Origin: Stutzerimonas stutzeri
Lineage (GTDB): Bacteria > Pseudomonadota > Gammaproteobacteria > Pseudomonadales > Pseudomonadaceae
Length of the DNA stretch: 64,000 nucleotides
Assembly (NCBI RefSeq): GCF_024448955.1
Contig: NZ_JAMOIH010000013.1
Coordinates: 62,001 to 126,000 of the forward strand
Reading direction: 5' to 3'
This document shows, one piece after another, positions 9,189-17,993 of this stretch. The notes under the pieces are model-generated. The model ran no database searches. It saw nothing but the letters and a program-made list of their open reading frames with translations, and was not told the DNA's origin. The position numbers were made by a program, and so were the translations under genes. Position 1 is the first letter of the stretch; each line of letters opens with the position of its first letter.

Positions 9189-10199
9189 ATGGCCCATCTG
9201 CGCCTGCTATTCGATAACTTCACCCTCGCCCTGCTGGCGGTCATTGCCATCGCCACCTTCCTGCCTTGCGAAGGCCAAGGCGCGGTGATCTTCGGCTGGG
9301 CCACAACCCTGGCCATCGCCCTGCTGTTCTTCATGCACGGCGCCAAGCTGTCGCGCGAAGCGATTCTCGCCGGTGCCGGCCACTGGCGCCTGCATCTGCT
9401 GGTCTTCGCCTGCACTTTCGTGATGTTTCCGCTGCTGGGCCTGGCGCTCAAGCCGCTGCTGACGCCGCTGGTCGGCACCGAGTTGTACCTGGGCATCCTC
9501 TACCTCTGCGCCCTGCCCGCCACCGTGCAGTCGGCCATCGCCTTCACTTCGCTGGCGCGCGGCAACATCCCGGCGGCGATCTGCAGCGCGGCGGCCTCCA
9601 GCCTGCTTGGCATCTTCCTCACGCCGATCCTGGTGATGCTGTTGCTGGGCGTTGAAGGCGAAGCCGGGTCGACGCTCGACTCCATCGGCAAGATCGTGCT
9701 GCAGCTGCTGGTGCCCTTCGTCGCCGGGCAGTTCGCACGGCGCTGGATCGGCGCCTGGGTGACGCGCAACAAGGGCTGGCTGAAAACCGTCGACCAGGGC
9801 TCCATCCTGCTGGTGGTCTACACCGCGTTCAGCGATGCGGTGGTCGAGGGCCTCTGGCAGCTGATACCGCTGTCGCGGCTGCTGGCGCTGACGCTGGTCT
9901 GCTGCCTGTTGCTGGCCATCGTGCTCTGGGCCACGCATTTTCTCGGCAAGCGCTTGGGGTTCAATCTGGAAGACCGCATCACCATCCTCTTCGCCGCCTC
10001 GAAGAAAAGCATGGCCACCGGCGTGCCCATGGCGCAGGTGCTGTTCGCCACCAGCGCGGTGGGCACCATCATCTTGCCGCTGATGATCTTCCACCAGATC
10101 CAACTGATGGTCTGCGCGGTGCTCGCCCAGCGCTATGCGCAGCGGGAAGAGGAGCCGGTGAAGGACGAGGGCGGTGCGCATGGCAGCCCTTCTTCGTGA
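9189..10199 (+). CDS. SBF/YfeH-type bile acid:sodium symporter-like transporter
   Basis: A 336-residue inner-membrane protein with about nine or ten hydrophobic segments, of the SBF-like CPA transporter family (YfeH-like). The motif LCALPATVQSAIAFTSLARGN corresponds to the conserved ion-site region of the SBF fold, and AASKKSMATGVPMAQVLFA is the matching C-terminal half. The last 20 residues are charged and cytoplasmic. It faces the AraC regulator. The substrate is unknown; proteins of this group probably move organic anions with sodium or protons. Confidence 0.85.
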   Translation: MAHLRLLFDNFTLALLAVIAIATFLPCEGQGAVIFGWATTLAIALLFFMHGAKLSREAILAGAGHWRLHLLVFACTFVMFPLLGLALKPLLTPLVGTELYLGILYLCALPATVQSAIAFTSLARGNIPAAICSAAASSLLGIFLTPILVMLLLGVEGEAGSTLDSIGKIVLQLLVPFVAGQFARRWIGAWVTRNKGWLKTVDQGSILLVVYTAFSDAVVEGLWQLIPLSRLLALTLVCCLLLAIVLWATHFLGKRLGFNLEDRITILFAASKKSMATGVPMAQVLFATSAVGTIILPLMIFHQIQLMVCAVLAQRYAQREEEPVKDEGGAHGSPSS

Positions 10200-10213
10200 G
10201 TGCTTTCGTAAGG

Positions 10214-10241
10214 TTGTAACACCGCAATATGGTATTAAAAT
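10214..10241 (+). promoter_or_regulatory. hicAB promoter with embedded operator
   Basis: A sigma70-type promoter: TTGTAA (10214-10219), 16-bp spacer, TAAAAT (10236-10241). Between and over the boxes is an imperfect palindrome TAACACC-N7-GGTATTA (10217-10237), matching in six of seven positions. This is the right size and place for a ribbon-helix-helix HicB operator, as expected for toxin-antitoxin autoregulation. Binding is inferred. Confidence 0.55.
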
Positions 10242-10249
10242 CTGACACC

Positions 10250-10503
10250 ATGAACAGAGGCAGCTCAGCACACTCAAAGCCATTTTCGCCAAACCGGTGC
10301 CGAGCTCGCTGGAATGGTTGCGCATCGAAGCCCTGTTTGTGGCAGCGGGTGCCCGAACCATCGAAGGCAACGGCTCTCGTGTCCGCTTCGAGCTGAATGG
10401 TGTGGTCGGTACCTTCCATCGGCCGCACCCAGACAAGGAAGCCAAGCCCTATCAGGTACGCGATGCGCGAGCCTTCCTTGAACAAGCAGGAGTGACGCCA
10501 TGA
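10250..10503 (+). pseudogene. hicA: HicA-family toxin gene with an N-terminal frameshift
   Basis: The main frame encodes STLKAIFAKPVPSSLEWLRI followed by GARTIEGNGSRVRFELNGV and FHRPHPDKEAKPYQVRDARAFLEQAGVTP, a clear HicA mRNA-interferase fold. The natural family start (MNSxxxKTLxAIFA) corresponds to the ATG at 10250, but that ATG is in another frame. Its frame matches the HicA frame only if one base is added or two removed between about 10259 and 10270. The only standard in-frame start is GTG at 10297, which would drop the first beta strand or helix and has no Shine-Dalgarno site. The gene overlaps hicB by 4 bp. Most likely an inactivated toxin; a sequencing error is the alternative. Confidence 0.65.
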
Positions 10504-10832
10504 AAGCCATGAATTACAAGGGCTATGCCGCCCGTATCGAGTACAGCGACGAAGACGGCCTGTTCGTTGGGCATATCGCGGGTATTCGCGACGTGGTGGG
10601 GTTTCATGGGGAATCCGTACAGGAGCTGCGCGACGCCTTCGAAGAGGCCGTGGACGATTACCTGGCTACGTGCGCCAAGTTGGATCGCTCCCCGCAGAAG
10701 CCGTACTCCGGCAAGCTGAGCCTGCGTCTGGAGCCAGAGCTGCATGCCTCCGTCGCCTTAAAGGCTGCGTTATCTCACAAGAGCATCAATCAGTGGGTTG
10801 CCGATCTGCTCAGCAGAGAAGCTCACGCGTAG
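10500..10832 (+). CDS. hicB: HicB-family antitoxin
   Basis: A 110-residue antitoxin. The N-terminal HicB fold (YKGYAARIEYSDEDGLFVGHIAGIRDVVGFHG) normally covers the toxin active site, and the C-terminal segment GKLSLRLEPELHASVALKAALSHKSINQWVADLL is a ribbon-helix-helix DNA-binding domain. AGGAG seven bases upstream gives it its own ribosome site even though it overlaps hicA (ATGA). It should repress its own promoter at 10214-10241. It looks intact while hicA is damaged. Confidence 0.9.
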   Translation: MKAMNYKGYAARIEYSDEDGLFVGHIAGIRDVVGFHGESVQELRDAFEEAVDDYLATCAKLDRSPQKPYSGKLSLRLEPELHASVALKAALSHKSINQWVADLLSREAHA

Positions 10833-11009
10833 CCTTCGAGACCTTCCCGAAGTGTTCACTGGCCACGTCGCTCGCAAACGGGATCGCCAGCGAACTGGCT
10901 TCTACGAGCGCGCCGCCCATAGCCCCCGCCTATCGCTCCGATCCCTGGCTGCGCGGTCGGCCATTTGCCTTTAACATGCCGCAGGTATCCATCTGAAAGG
11001 GCCAATGCC

Positions 11010-13058
11010 GTGACCGCTACCAATCCGCTGCTTCGCGATTTCGACCTGCCGCCCTATTCCGAGATTCGCCCCGAGCACGTCGAACCGGCCGTGGACAGCA
11101 TCCTCGGCGACAACCGCGTCGCTTTGCAGGAACTGCTCAGCCGTCCGGCGGAAAGCCTCGATTGGTCGACACTGGTGGTCGGCCTGGATGAAATGAACGA
11201 GCGCCTCAGCCGTGCCTGGGGCCCGGTCAGCCATCTGAATTCGGTACGCAACAATCCCGAATTGCGCGCCGCCTACGAGGCCTGCCTGCCCAAGCTGTCC
11301 GCGTACGCCACGGAACTCGGGCAGAATGCCGACCTGTTCGCCGCCTACCAGACACTGTCGCTGAGCGCCGAGGCTGAAGGCTTCGACGTCGCGCAGAAGA
11401 CCATCATCGAGCACGCCCTGCGCGACTTCCGTCTGTCTGGCATCGACCTGCCGCCGGCCGAACAGCAGCGTTTCGGCGCTATCCAGATGAAGCTCGCCGA
11501 GCTGGGCAGCACGTTCTCCAACCAGCTGCTCGATGCGACTCAGGCCTGGACCAAGCACGTCACGGATGAAAGCCTGCTGGCTGGCGTCACCGATTCGGCC
11601 AAGGCGCAGATGGCCGAAGCTGCAAAAGCCAAAGAGCTCGACGGCTGGCTGATCAGTCTGGAGTTTCCCAGCTACTACGCCGTGATGACGTACGCCGACA
11701 GCCGCTCGCTGCGCGAAGAGGTCTACGTCGCCTATTCCACCCGCGCTTCCGATCAAGGTCCGAACGCCGGTCAGTTCGACAACGGTCCGGTGATGGAGCA
11801 GATCCTCGACCTGCGCCAGGAGCTGGCCAAACTGCTCAGCTTCGGCAATTACGCCGAGCTGTCGCTGGCCACCAAGATGGCCGAGAGCACCGACCAGGTG
11901 TTGGGCTTCCTGCGTGATCTGGCCGTGCGCAGCAAGCCGTTCGCCGAACGCGACCTGCAAGAGCTGCGTGCCTTCGCCGCCGAAAACGGCGTGGATGATC
12001 TGCAGAGTTGGGATGTCGGCTACTTCGGCGAGAAGCTGCGCCAGCAGCGCTACAGCCTGAACCAGGAAGAGCTGCGCGAGTACTTCCCCATCGACAAGGT
12101 GCTGTCCGGGCTGTTCGCCATCGTCCAGCGCCTCTATGGCATCGAGATTCATGAGCTGGAAAGGTTCGACAGCTGGCATCCGGACGTGCGCCTGTTCGAG
12201 ATCCGCGAAAACGGCGAGCACGTCGGGCGCTTCTTCTTCGACCTCTACGCGCGCGCCAACAAGCGCGGCGGCGCTTGGATGGATGGTGCCCGCGACAAGC
12301 GCCGCACCTGCCTCGGCACCCTGCAGACGCCCGTGGCCAACCTGGTCTGCAACTTCACCCCACCGGTTGGCGAGCGCCCGGCGCTGCTGACCCACGATGA
12401 AGTCACCACTCTGTTCCACGAATTCGGCCATGGCCTGCATCATCTGCTGACCCAGGTCGAACACGCTGGCGCCTCGGGCATCAACGGCGTGGCCTGGGAT
12501 GCGGTCGAGCTGCCCAGCCAATTCATGGAGAACTGGTGCTGGGATCCCGAAGGCCTGGCGCTGATCTCCGGTCATTACCAGACCGGCGAACGCCTGCCGC
12601 AGGACAAGTTGCAGCAGATGCTGGCAGCGAAGAACTTCCAGTCCGGGCTGATGATGGTGCGCCAGCTGGAGTTCTCGCTGTTCGACTTCGAGCTGCACGC
12701 CACCCATGGCGACGGTCGCAGCGTGCTGGAGGTTCTGGAAGGTATCCGCGATGAGGTCTCGGTGATGCGCCCGCCGGCCAGCAACCGCTTCCCCAACAGC
12801 TTCGCGCACATCTTCTCCGGTGGTTACGCCGCTGGTTACTACAGCTACAAGTGGGCCGAAGTGCTGTCGTCCGACGCCTTCTCGCGCTTCGAGGAAGAAG
12901 GCGTGTTCAACCCCGAGACCGGCCGTGCCTTCCGCGATGCCATCCTGGCGCGTGGTGGTTCGCAGGAGCCGATGGTGTTGTTCGTCGATTTCCGTGGTCG
13001 CGAGCCATCCACCGACGCCCTACTACGCCACCTCGGCCTGACGGAGCAAGTGGCATGA
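11010..13058 (+). CDS. prlC: Oligopeptidase A (M3 zinc metallopeptidase)
   Basis: A 682-residue cytosolic thimet-type oligopeptidase that degrades signal-peptide fragments and short peptides. The GTG start (TATNPLLRDFDLPPYSEI) is set by GAAAGGG about seven bases upstream. The zinc site HEFGH is at residues 470-474 with downstream glutamate ligands in the GVAWDAVELPSQFMENW segment. The C-terminal FSGGYAAGYYSYKWAEV is typical of PrlC/Dcp. The gene overlaps yheV by 4 bp (ATGA), so the two are coupled. Length is normal. Confidence 0.94.
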   Translation: MTATNPLLRDFDLPPYSEIRPEHVEPAVDSILGDNRVALQELLSRPAESLDWSTLVVGLDEMNERLSRAWGPVSHLNSVRNNPELRAAYEACLPKLSAYATELGQNADLFAAYQTLSLSAEAEGFDVAQKTIIEHALRDFRLSGIDLPPAEQQRFGAIQMKLAELGSTFSNQLLDATQAWTKHVTDESLLAGVTDSAKAQMAEAAKAKELDGWLISLEFPSYYAVMTYADSRSLREEVYVAYSTRASDQGPNAGQFDNGPVMEQILDLRQELAKLLSFGNYAELSLATKMAESTDQVLGFLRDLAVRSKPFAERDLQELRAFAAENGVDDLQSWDVGYFGEKLRQQRYSLNQEELREYFPIDKVLSGLFAIVQRLYGIEIHELERFDSWHPDVRLFEIRENGEHVGRFFFDLYARANKRGGAWMDGARDKRRTCLGTLQTPVANLVCNFTPPVGERPALLTHDEVTTLFHEFGHGLHHLLTQVEHAGASGINGVAWDAVELPSQFMENWCWDPEGLALISGHYQTGERLPQDKLQQMLAAKNFQSGLMMVRQLEFSLFDFELHATHGDGRSVLEVLEGIRDEVSVMRPPASNRFPNSFAHIFSGGYAAGYYSYKWAEVLSSDAFSRFEEEGVFNPETGRAFRDAILARGGSQEPMVLFVDFRGREPSTDALLRHLGLTEQVA

Positions 13059-13333
13059 CTGACGAGCCGAAAGTAACGACCAAGCGTTTTATCGCCGGCG
13101 CGGTGTGCCCGGCGTGCAGCGCGTCGGACAGTATCAAGATGTGGGACGTCGACGGCGTGCCGCATCGCGAATGCGTCGAATGCGGCTACGCTGATACCCT
13201 CAACGCCCAAGGGCAGTCGGTGCCCTCGGAGCTGGGCACGCGGGTCAACCAGGCCAAGCCGAAACCCGCCGACCCGCAGGTGCAGGCGGTGCAGTTCTTC
13301 CCCAATCCAAAGCTGAAGAAAAAGCCCGACTGA
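13055..13333 (+). CDS. yheV: YheV-family putative zinc-ribbon protein
   Basis: A 92-residue protein starting MTDEPKVTTKRFIAGAVCP, overlapping the prlC stop by 4 bp. Two CxxC pairs (CPAC and CVEC) form a small zinc ribbon, and the C-terminus is basic (NPKLKKKPD). YheV proteins are found beside prlC in many gammaproteobacteria; the function is unknown. The association with oligopeptidase A suggests a shared role, but nothing more can be concluded. Confidence 0.85.
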   Translation: MTDEPKVTTKRFIAGAVCPACSASDSIKMWDVDGVPHRECVECGYADTLNAQGQSVPSELGTRVNQAKPKPADPQVQAVQFFPNPKLKKKPD

Positions 13334-13351
13334 TCCATTGCGAGGCCCGCC

Positions 13352-14128
13352 ATGTGGCATCTCACCTGTGGCGATCTCGCCGCTGACAGCGTCCGGCAGC
13401 TCTTGGGCGAAGGCAACGGCGAGACGGTGCGTGTCCTGCGCGACGATCTCGCGGTCGGGCCGCTTGCCGATATCGAATCTCTATCTTGCGTGGAGCGTGT
13501 GGCGTTCTGGGAAGGCGTCTGGCCGGCTGGCCTGACGCCGCGTCCGGATTTCGCGACGGGCCTCGCTGATGCTGCCGAGTTTCTGGCGCGGCTGGCCAGC
13601 CAGTCGCGACCGGTGACGGTTTGGCATGGCGACAGCGCCTCCGAGCAGCTGATGCTGGCCCGCGTGGCAGCGGTGCTTGAAGGTTCGGCGCTGCCGTTTC
13701 GGGAGGTCGTATGTGGCACCGGCGACAGCCGCGTCGGCACGCGGATGGCGGTATCCATGCACGCGCCGGATGCCCTGGCAACGCTCTACCGACCACGCAC
13801 CGTCGAGCCGGGCAGAATCGCCGAACTCGCCAGCCAATGGCGTGCGGTCGTTCAGGAGAGCGCAGCGATACGTCGCTGGGTGGACGGGCGTTTCGTCGGC
13901 GAAGTCTCTCAGCGTATCGATCACGAATTGACAGTGGCCTGCGGCGATGACTGGATGCCACTGGCCCGCGCCATGGCCGAGGTTATGGGCCACTGCGATG
14001 GGTTTTTCCCGACCGACCTGTTTCTCTACTGGCGCGCCCGTGAGCTGGCGCAACGCGGCGTCATTCAGCTCAGCGACGGTGCAGAAGCTGAGTACAGCGA
14101 GGTGCAGGTGCGTCGTACCGCAGCCTGA
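13352..14128 (+). CDS. DUF1835-domain protein
   Basis: A 258-residue cytosolic protein. The opening MWHLTCGDLAADSVRQLLGE and VRVLRDDLAVGPL are typical of DUF1835 proteins, and the remainder matches the usual two-part layout (DUF1835 plus a C-terminal helical DUF3658-like part ending in HCDGFFPTDLFLYWRARELAQRG). The function is unknown. It lies 18 bp after yheV and may be the last gene of the prlC-yheV unit. Confidence 0.7.
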   Translation: MWHLTCGDLAADSVRQLLGEGNGETVRVLRDDLAVGPLADIESLSCVERVAFWEGVWPAGLTPRPDFATGLADAAEFLARLASQSRPVTVWHGDSASEQLMLARVAAVLEGSALPFREVVCGTGDSRVGTRMAVSMHAPDALATLYRPRTVEPGRIAELASQWRAVVQESAAIRRWVDGRFVGEVSQRIDHELTVACGDDWMPLARAMAEVMGHCDGFFPTDLFLYWRARELAQRGVIQLSDGAEAEYSEVQVRRTAA

Positions 14129-14238
14129 GCGAGCTTGCTTGCGCAGCGCTGGTTCGAGGCGGAGGCCATTCGAACGGGGGAAGCGTTTATTCTCAGGCGT
14201 CACGCCGTATTCCCAAGTCAGTTCCGAGGTTCATGCGT

Positions 14239-15312
14239 ATGACGTGCCACAGGCGATTGCTGACGCTTTGTCTGCTTGCCCTCGTACCGATGTCGTCAAT
14301 TGCCGATCCAAACGTCTCCACACTCGAAGCCGCGCGGAGCGAATGGTCGACCTATCGCTTTCCGTTGTTCGAAGGCGAGTCGGCTGCGTTGGAGCGAATC
14401 AATATCTACCTGCACGCGTTCGAACTCGACGGTTTGCCGGGCCGCTTCAAGCAGTCGCCGTTCGAGCGAATCTGGCCGAAAGAGGACGAGGGGAACGGAT
14501 TGGTCAGCCTGGATTATGAAATCCATGCAAAGACGCCTGGCTTCCTTTCGCTGGATATCATTGGTGAGTATTACGGTGCCTATCTCAGCCTGGGCCGCAA
14601 CAGCTATGCGTTCGCGCTAGCCGATGGTTCGCCCCTCTCGTTGTCTGAGTTGTTCAGCGAGTCGGGTCTGCAACGGCTGCGTGAACGGGTAAGCCAGGCG
14701 CGGATAGAGCGCATCGAAAATTTCCTTGCCCGACTTCCAGCGAACAGCGCCACTGAAGAAGAGGCCGAGTCCGCCGCCATTCAGCGCGAAATCTACGAGC
14801 ACTGCTTGCCGCGCCATCTCGACACCAATCTCGCTCATAACAGGCTGGTGCTCGAGCAAGCGCAGCTGACCCTAATTGCGGAAAGATGCTCGGCGCATGT
14901 AGTACGCGCACTAGATGATCTTGATGAGTTTTCGAACAGTTTCCCCTACACCGATCTTGCGGAGGATCTCAGTTCGTACGGACGCTGCCTGCTGCTGGAG
15001 CAACGCAGCGATTGCCGGCAGCTGGCGAAGCCGCAAATGGGCGGTGCGTACCGTGGCGAGATTGGTCACCGCGATCGAATCACGCTGGTGATCACGCCGC
15101 CAAACGCCGAAGGCTCGTCCAGAGCCGTCTACTTTCATGGCAAGGACTCCAGCGCGATCAGGCTTGTTGTTCGCCACGACGCGAGCCGCACCTTACTTCG
15201 AGAGCAGCGTGAGGTACCCGCGCTGTTCGAGCTTCAGCTTGGCCGCGACGGCCAACTCAGTGGCAGCTGGCAAAAGGATGGTGGCCCGCCACTGCCGGTC
15301 AATCTGCGCTGA
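14239..15312 (+). CDS. Predicted secreted protein of unknown function
   Basis: I do not recognise this protein. The start MTCHRRLLTLCLLALV is preferred over a Met two codons earlier because GAGG lies nine bases upstream of it. A signal peptide (LLTLCLLALVPMSSIA|DP) suggests periplasmic location. The chain is 357 residues, acidic, and has the feel of an RsiV/DUF3298-type protein: a beta-rich region (SLDYEIHAKTPGFLSLDI, YYGAYLSLGRNSYAFAL) followed by ELFSESGLQRL. A later pair of cysteines (GRCLLLEQRSDC) could form a disulfide. It is monocistronic. Confidence 0.55.
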   Translation: MTCHRRLLTLCLLALVPMSSIADPNVSTLEAARSEWSTYRFPLFEGESAALERINIYLHAFELDGLPGRFKQSPFERIWPKEDEGNGLVSLDYEIHAKTPGFLSLDIIGEYYGAYLSLGRNSYAFALADGSPLSLSELFSESGLQRLRERVSQARIERIENFLARLPANSATEEEAESAAIQREIYEHCLPRHLDTNLAHNRLVLEQAQLTLIAERCSAHVVRALDDLDEFSNSFPYTDLAEDLSSYGRCLLLEQRSDCRQLAKPQMGGAYRGEIGHRDRITLVITPPNAEGSSRAVYFHGKDSSAIRLVVRHDASRTLLREQREVPALFELQLGRDGQLSGSWQKDGGPPLPVNLR

Positions 15313-15429
15313 TTGCGTTGCCGATCCGCGCCGCTGGGGCGACCACTGAGGTCACGCCGGTCGGAAGGCAGAGCAAGCACAGTGTTTCTATATGGCTGTC
15401 CTGCAGCCACGGCGATTCGACGTCGCGCT

Positions 15430-16500
15430 TCAAACCAAGGTCTTGGGCGGCACCAGGCTAGGCTCTGGCGCCCGGGCTAGGCGTTGCTTGAACTTCATAG
15501 CCGGCGCCTCGATCAGGTGCCAGGACAGAATTGCCAGCAGCAAGGTCGGCACGAGGCTAATAACGGTCAGCCAGAACACGCCGATTTCGTGGCCAAGCAG
15601 ATAGACGGTGAGCTGCTGGAAAGGGAAGGCATAGATGTACATGCCATAGGAGAAATCGCCGTACTTGCCGAATCGCGAAAGCAACGGAATCGGCGCATAG
15701 GCGAGGTAGATCACCAGATAGGGCAGTGCGATCACATAAACATACGGCCCAACGGCGGTATGAAACGTCAACACCAGTGCCGCGACGAACAGGGCGGCAA
15801 TCCAGCCGCGCCAGGGCAGCGCGTCGCGGTAGAGAAAGATGGCAGCGCCGGTGTAATACAGCAGACCCAGCTTGAATACGTTGGTGATGAAGAAGGACTC
15901 GATCCCGAGCCGCTCCAGTAACCAGAAATAGCCCAGGGCGAGGCCGGCGATGGGCAAAAGGATCAGTCGAGGCTTCAACAATCCAACCAGACCCATGACC
16001 AGCACGCCCAGGTACATCAGTACCTCGAGCGGAAGCGTCCACAGCGACCCGTTCACCACGTTCGGATAGATGTTATGGCTGAACACGCCCGGCAGCTCGA
16101 ATCGCGTGACGAGCAGGATGTTCTGCAGGTATGTCCAGGTGATGGGGGACGAGAAATAGCTGGTCATGCTGCGCTCGGTCACCAGCGGGCCGATGACGAA
16201 CGCCGATAACAAAACGGCCAGCATCAAGGCCGGAAAAACCCGCAAAGCGCGCTTGATCAGGAAGCTTCTGGCACTGCTGCTATTGATCCAGGACGACGTG
16301 ATCAGGTAGCCGCTGATGACGAAGAAGATCGCGACGGCGAATTCTCCGCCGTTCTCATAGCCGGTCAGCAGCTCGATGGGCTCGTCAGGCCGGCGCCCGG
16401 TCAGCGGATAGCTATGAACGAGCAGCACCAGCGACGCTGCAAAAAAGCGCAGGAAATCAAAGTTGTTTTCCCGGGCATGCAAAGGTCCCTTGGAATGCAT
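15430..16500 (-). CDS. Acyltransferase 3 family membrane protein (OafA/YrhL type)
   Basis: A 356-residue inner-membrane protein with about ten hydrophobic segments. The N-terminal signature is FDFLRFFAASLVLLVHSYPLTGRRP, followed by FAVAIFFVISGYLI, the usual acyltransferase-3 pattern with the catalytic His in the first span. A conserved RAxRxxP-like stretch (KRALRVFPALM) follows. These enzymes O-acylate surface polysaccharides, lipids or antibiotics; the acceptor is unknown here because no polysaccharide genes are nearby. Confidence 0.87.
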   Translation of the reverse strand: MHSKGPLHARENNFDFLRFFAASLVLLVHSYPLTGRRPDEPIELLTGYENGGEFAVAIFFVISGYLITSSWINSSSARSFLIKRALRVFPALMLAVLLSAFVIGPLVTERSMTSYFSSPITWTYLQNILLVTRFELPGVFSHNIYPNVVNGSLWTLPLEVLMYLGVLVMGLVGLLKPRLILLPIAGLALGYFWLLERLGIESFFITNVFKLGLLYYTGAAIFLYRDALPWRGWIAALFVAALVLTFHTAVGPYVYVIALPYLVIYLAYAPIPLLSRFGKYGDFSYGMYIYAFPFQQLTVYLLGHEIGVFWLTVISLVPTLLLAILSWHLIEAPAMKFKQRLARAPEPSLVPPKTLV

Positions 16501-16658
16501 TGCCGCTCTCTCTCCGCAACGGCCTCTTTTAGCCGGGTACTACCGTTGTAGACGATCTATTTTGCGCGGCTGTGAATCACTCGCAATTCCGACCGGCGGT
16601 CATGAATCGTCCGGCCCTGCGCTCGTCGGAAGACGAGTGCATGTTGATCGTTCTCATA

Positions 16659-16678
16659 TACTGTATGCATGAACAGTT
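16659..16678 (+). promoter_or_regulatory. LexA (SOS) box before the radical SAM gene
   Basis: CTGT-ATGCATGA-ACAG at 16661-16676 is an exact match to the LexA consensus CTGT-N8-ACAG, flanked by TA and TT. It lies 15 bp upstream of the start codon and overlaps a TATACT box at 16657-16662, so LexA would block RNA polymerase. A LexA site at the orthologue PA0069 is known in Pseudomonas aeruginosa. Confidence 0.88.
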
Positions 16679-16691
16679 ATGAGGGCTGCCC

Positions 16692-17756
16692 ATGTCCAGC
16701 ATCGTCGCCACACCACGCGGTCGCGGTACCGCCATAAATCCGCACAACCGTTTCGCGCCGACCCTTAGCGAAGCCTATGACGACAGCTGGGAGCAGGAAG
16801 TACCCCCGACCCGGGCGACCGAAGTGCGCAGTGAGACGGCAAAGTCCGTCATCACTCGCAACCAGTCGCCGGATGTCGGCTTTGATCGTTCGGTCAATCC
16901 GTATCGGGGTTGTGAACATGGTTGCATCTACTGTTTTGCGAGGCCCAGCCATGCCTATTGGGACCTGTCGCCTGGCATTGATTTCGAGACTCGGCTGATC
17001 GCTAAGACCAACCTTGCCGAACGCCTGGAACAGGAGCTGAGCAAGCCCGGTTACGTGCCACAGCCCATCGCGCTGGGGGTCAATACCGACGCCTATCAGC
17101 CGCTGGAACGCGAGCAGCGGCTGACGCGTCAGGCCTTGGAAATACTGCTGCGCTTCAAGCATCCGGTGCACATCATCACCAAGGGTTCGCTGGTGCTGCG
17201 CGATCTGGACCTGCTGGTGCCTCTGGCTGAGCAGCGGCTGGTCAGCGTCTCGGTCAGCCTGACCACCCTGGATGACGAGCTCAAGCGCATCATGGAGCCT
17301 CGCGCGGCCTCGCCCACGGCGCGCCTGCGCGTGTTACGGACGCTGCACGAGGCGGGTGTTCCGGTCAGCGTGATGTGCGCGCCGATGATTCCGATGATCA
17401 ACGACATGGAGCTGGAGCGCATGCTCGAGGCCGCGCGCGAGGCCGGTGCGGCGTCGGCGGGTTATGTTCTGCTGCGCCTGCCCCACGAGGTGGCGGAGCT
17501 ATTCGAGGCCTGGTTGACCGAGCATTTCCCGCAGCGCGCGGCGCATGTGATGAGCCTGGTGCGCCAGTCGCGTGGCGGTAAGGATTACGACAGCCGCTTT
17601 GGCAGCCGCATGCGCGGAGAAGGGCAGTTCGCTCAGCTACTCGCTCAACGGTTCCAGCTGGCCTGTAAGCGCCTGGGCTACAACCGTCGCGATCAGAATT
17701 TCGGCCTCGATTGCAGTCGTTTCGCGCCGCCGGGGCAGCAATTGAGCCTGCTCTAG
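16692..17756 (+). CDS. PA0069-family radical SAM protein (SOS-regulated)
   Basis: A 354-residue radical SAM enzyme related to SplB. The cluster-binding motif CEHGCIYC places cysteines at residues 74, 78 and 81 within NPYRGCEHGCIYCFARPSH. Downstream is the TIM-barrel core, with GVNTDAYQPLE and VSLTTLDDELKRIMEPR. The distance from the LexA box implies induction by DNA damage, which suggests a role in repair or damage response, but the reaction is not known. The start is the ATG after GAGGG. Not an ordinary spore photoproduct lyase, which is longer and lacks this N-terminus. Confidence 0.9.
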   Translation: MSSIVATPRGRGTAINPHNRFAPTLSEAYDDSWEQEVPPTRATEVRSETAKSVITRNQSPDVGFDRSVNPYRGCEHGCIYCFARPSHAYWDLSPGIDFETRLIAKTNLAERLEQELSKPGYVPQPIALGVNTDAYQPLEREQRLTRQALEILLRFKHPVHIITKGSLVLRDLDLLVPLAEQRLVSVSVSLTTLDDELKRIMEPRAASPTARLRVLRTLHEAGVPVSVMCAPMIPMINDMELERMLEAAREAGAASAGYVLLRLPHEVAELFEAWLTEHFPQRAAHVMSLVRQSRGGKDYDSRFGSRMRGEGQFAQLLAQRFQLACKRLGYNRRDQNFGLDCSRFAPPGQQLSLL

Positions 17757-17770
17757 GACTTTGAAACAAA

Positions 17771-17788
17771 GGCCGAACAATTTCGGCC
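17771..17788. terminator. Hairpin after the radical SAM gene
   Basis: GGCCGAA (17771-17777), four-base loop, TTCGGCC (17782-17788), a perfect 7-bp stem lying 15 bp after the stop. There is no U-tract. The arms resemble GGGCCGAA/TTCGGCCC in the 27.4-kb palindrome, so this may be part of a dispersed repeat. Confidence 0.45.
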
Positions 17789-17993
17789 CTACATCCCTGC
17801 AACCAGTCCAGATACCGGCGCTGCTGACCGTGGGTCGAATTCATTCGGCCTTTCGATAGCTCATACCCGACGAGCGGGATCTACGGCTTTCTACCTTCAC
17901 GAGTTCGCGCCGGAACTCTAGCGAGCGCGAAGGGCACCAATCCATGCACGGAACGGATTGCCGGACCTTGATTCTTGGCTTACTGGAGGTGAT

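Noticed and set aside
10971-12809. 612-codon open frame on the minus strand
   Set aside because: It lies wholly opposite prlC, whose motifs are conserved; the antisense translation has no recognisable domain and reflects GC-rich codon bias.
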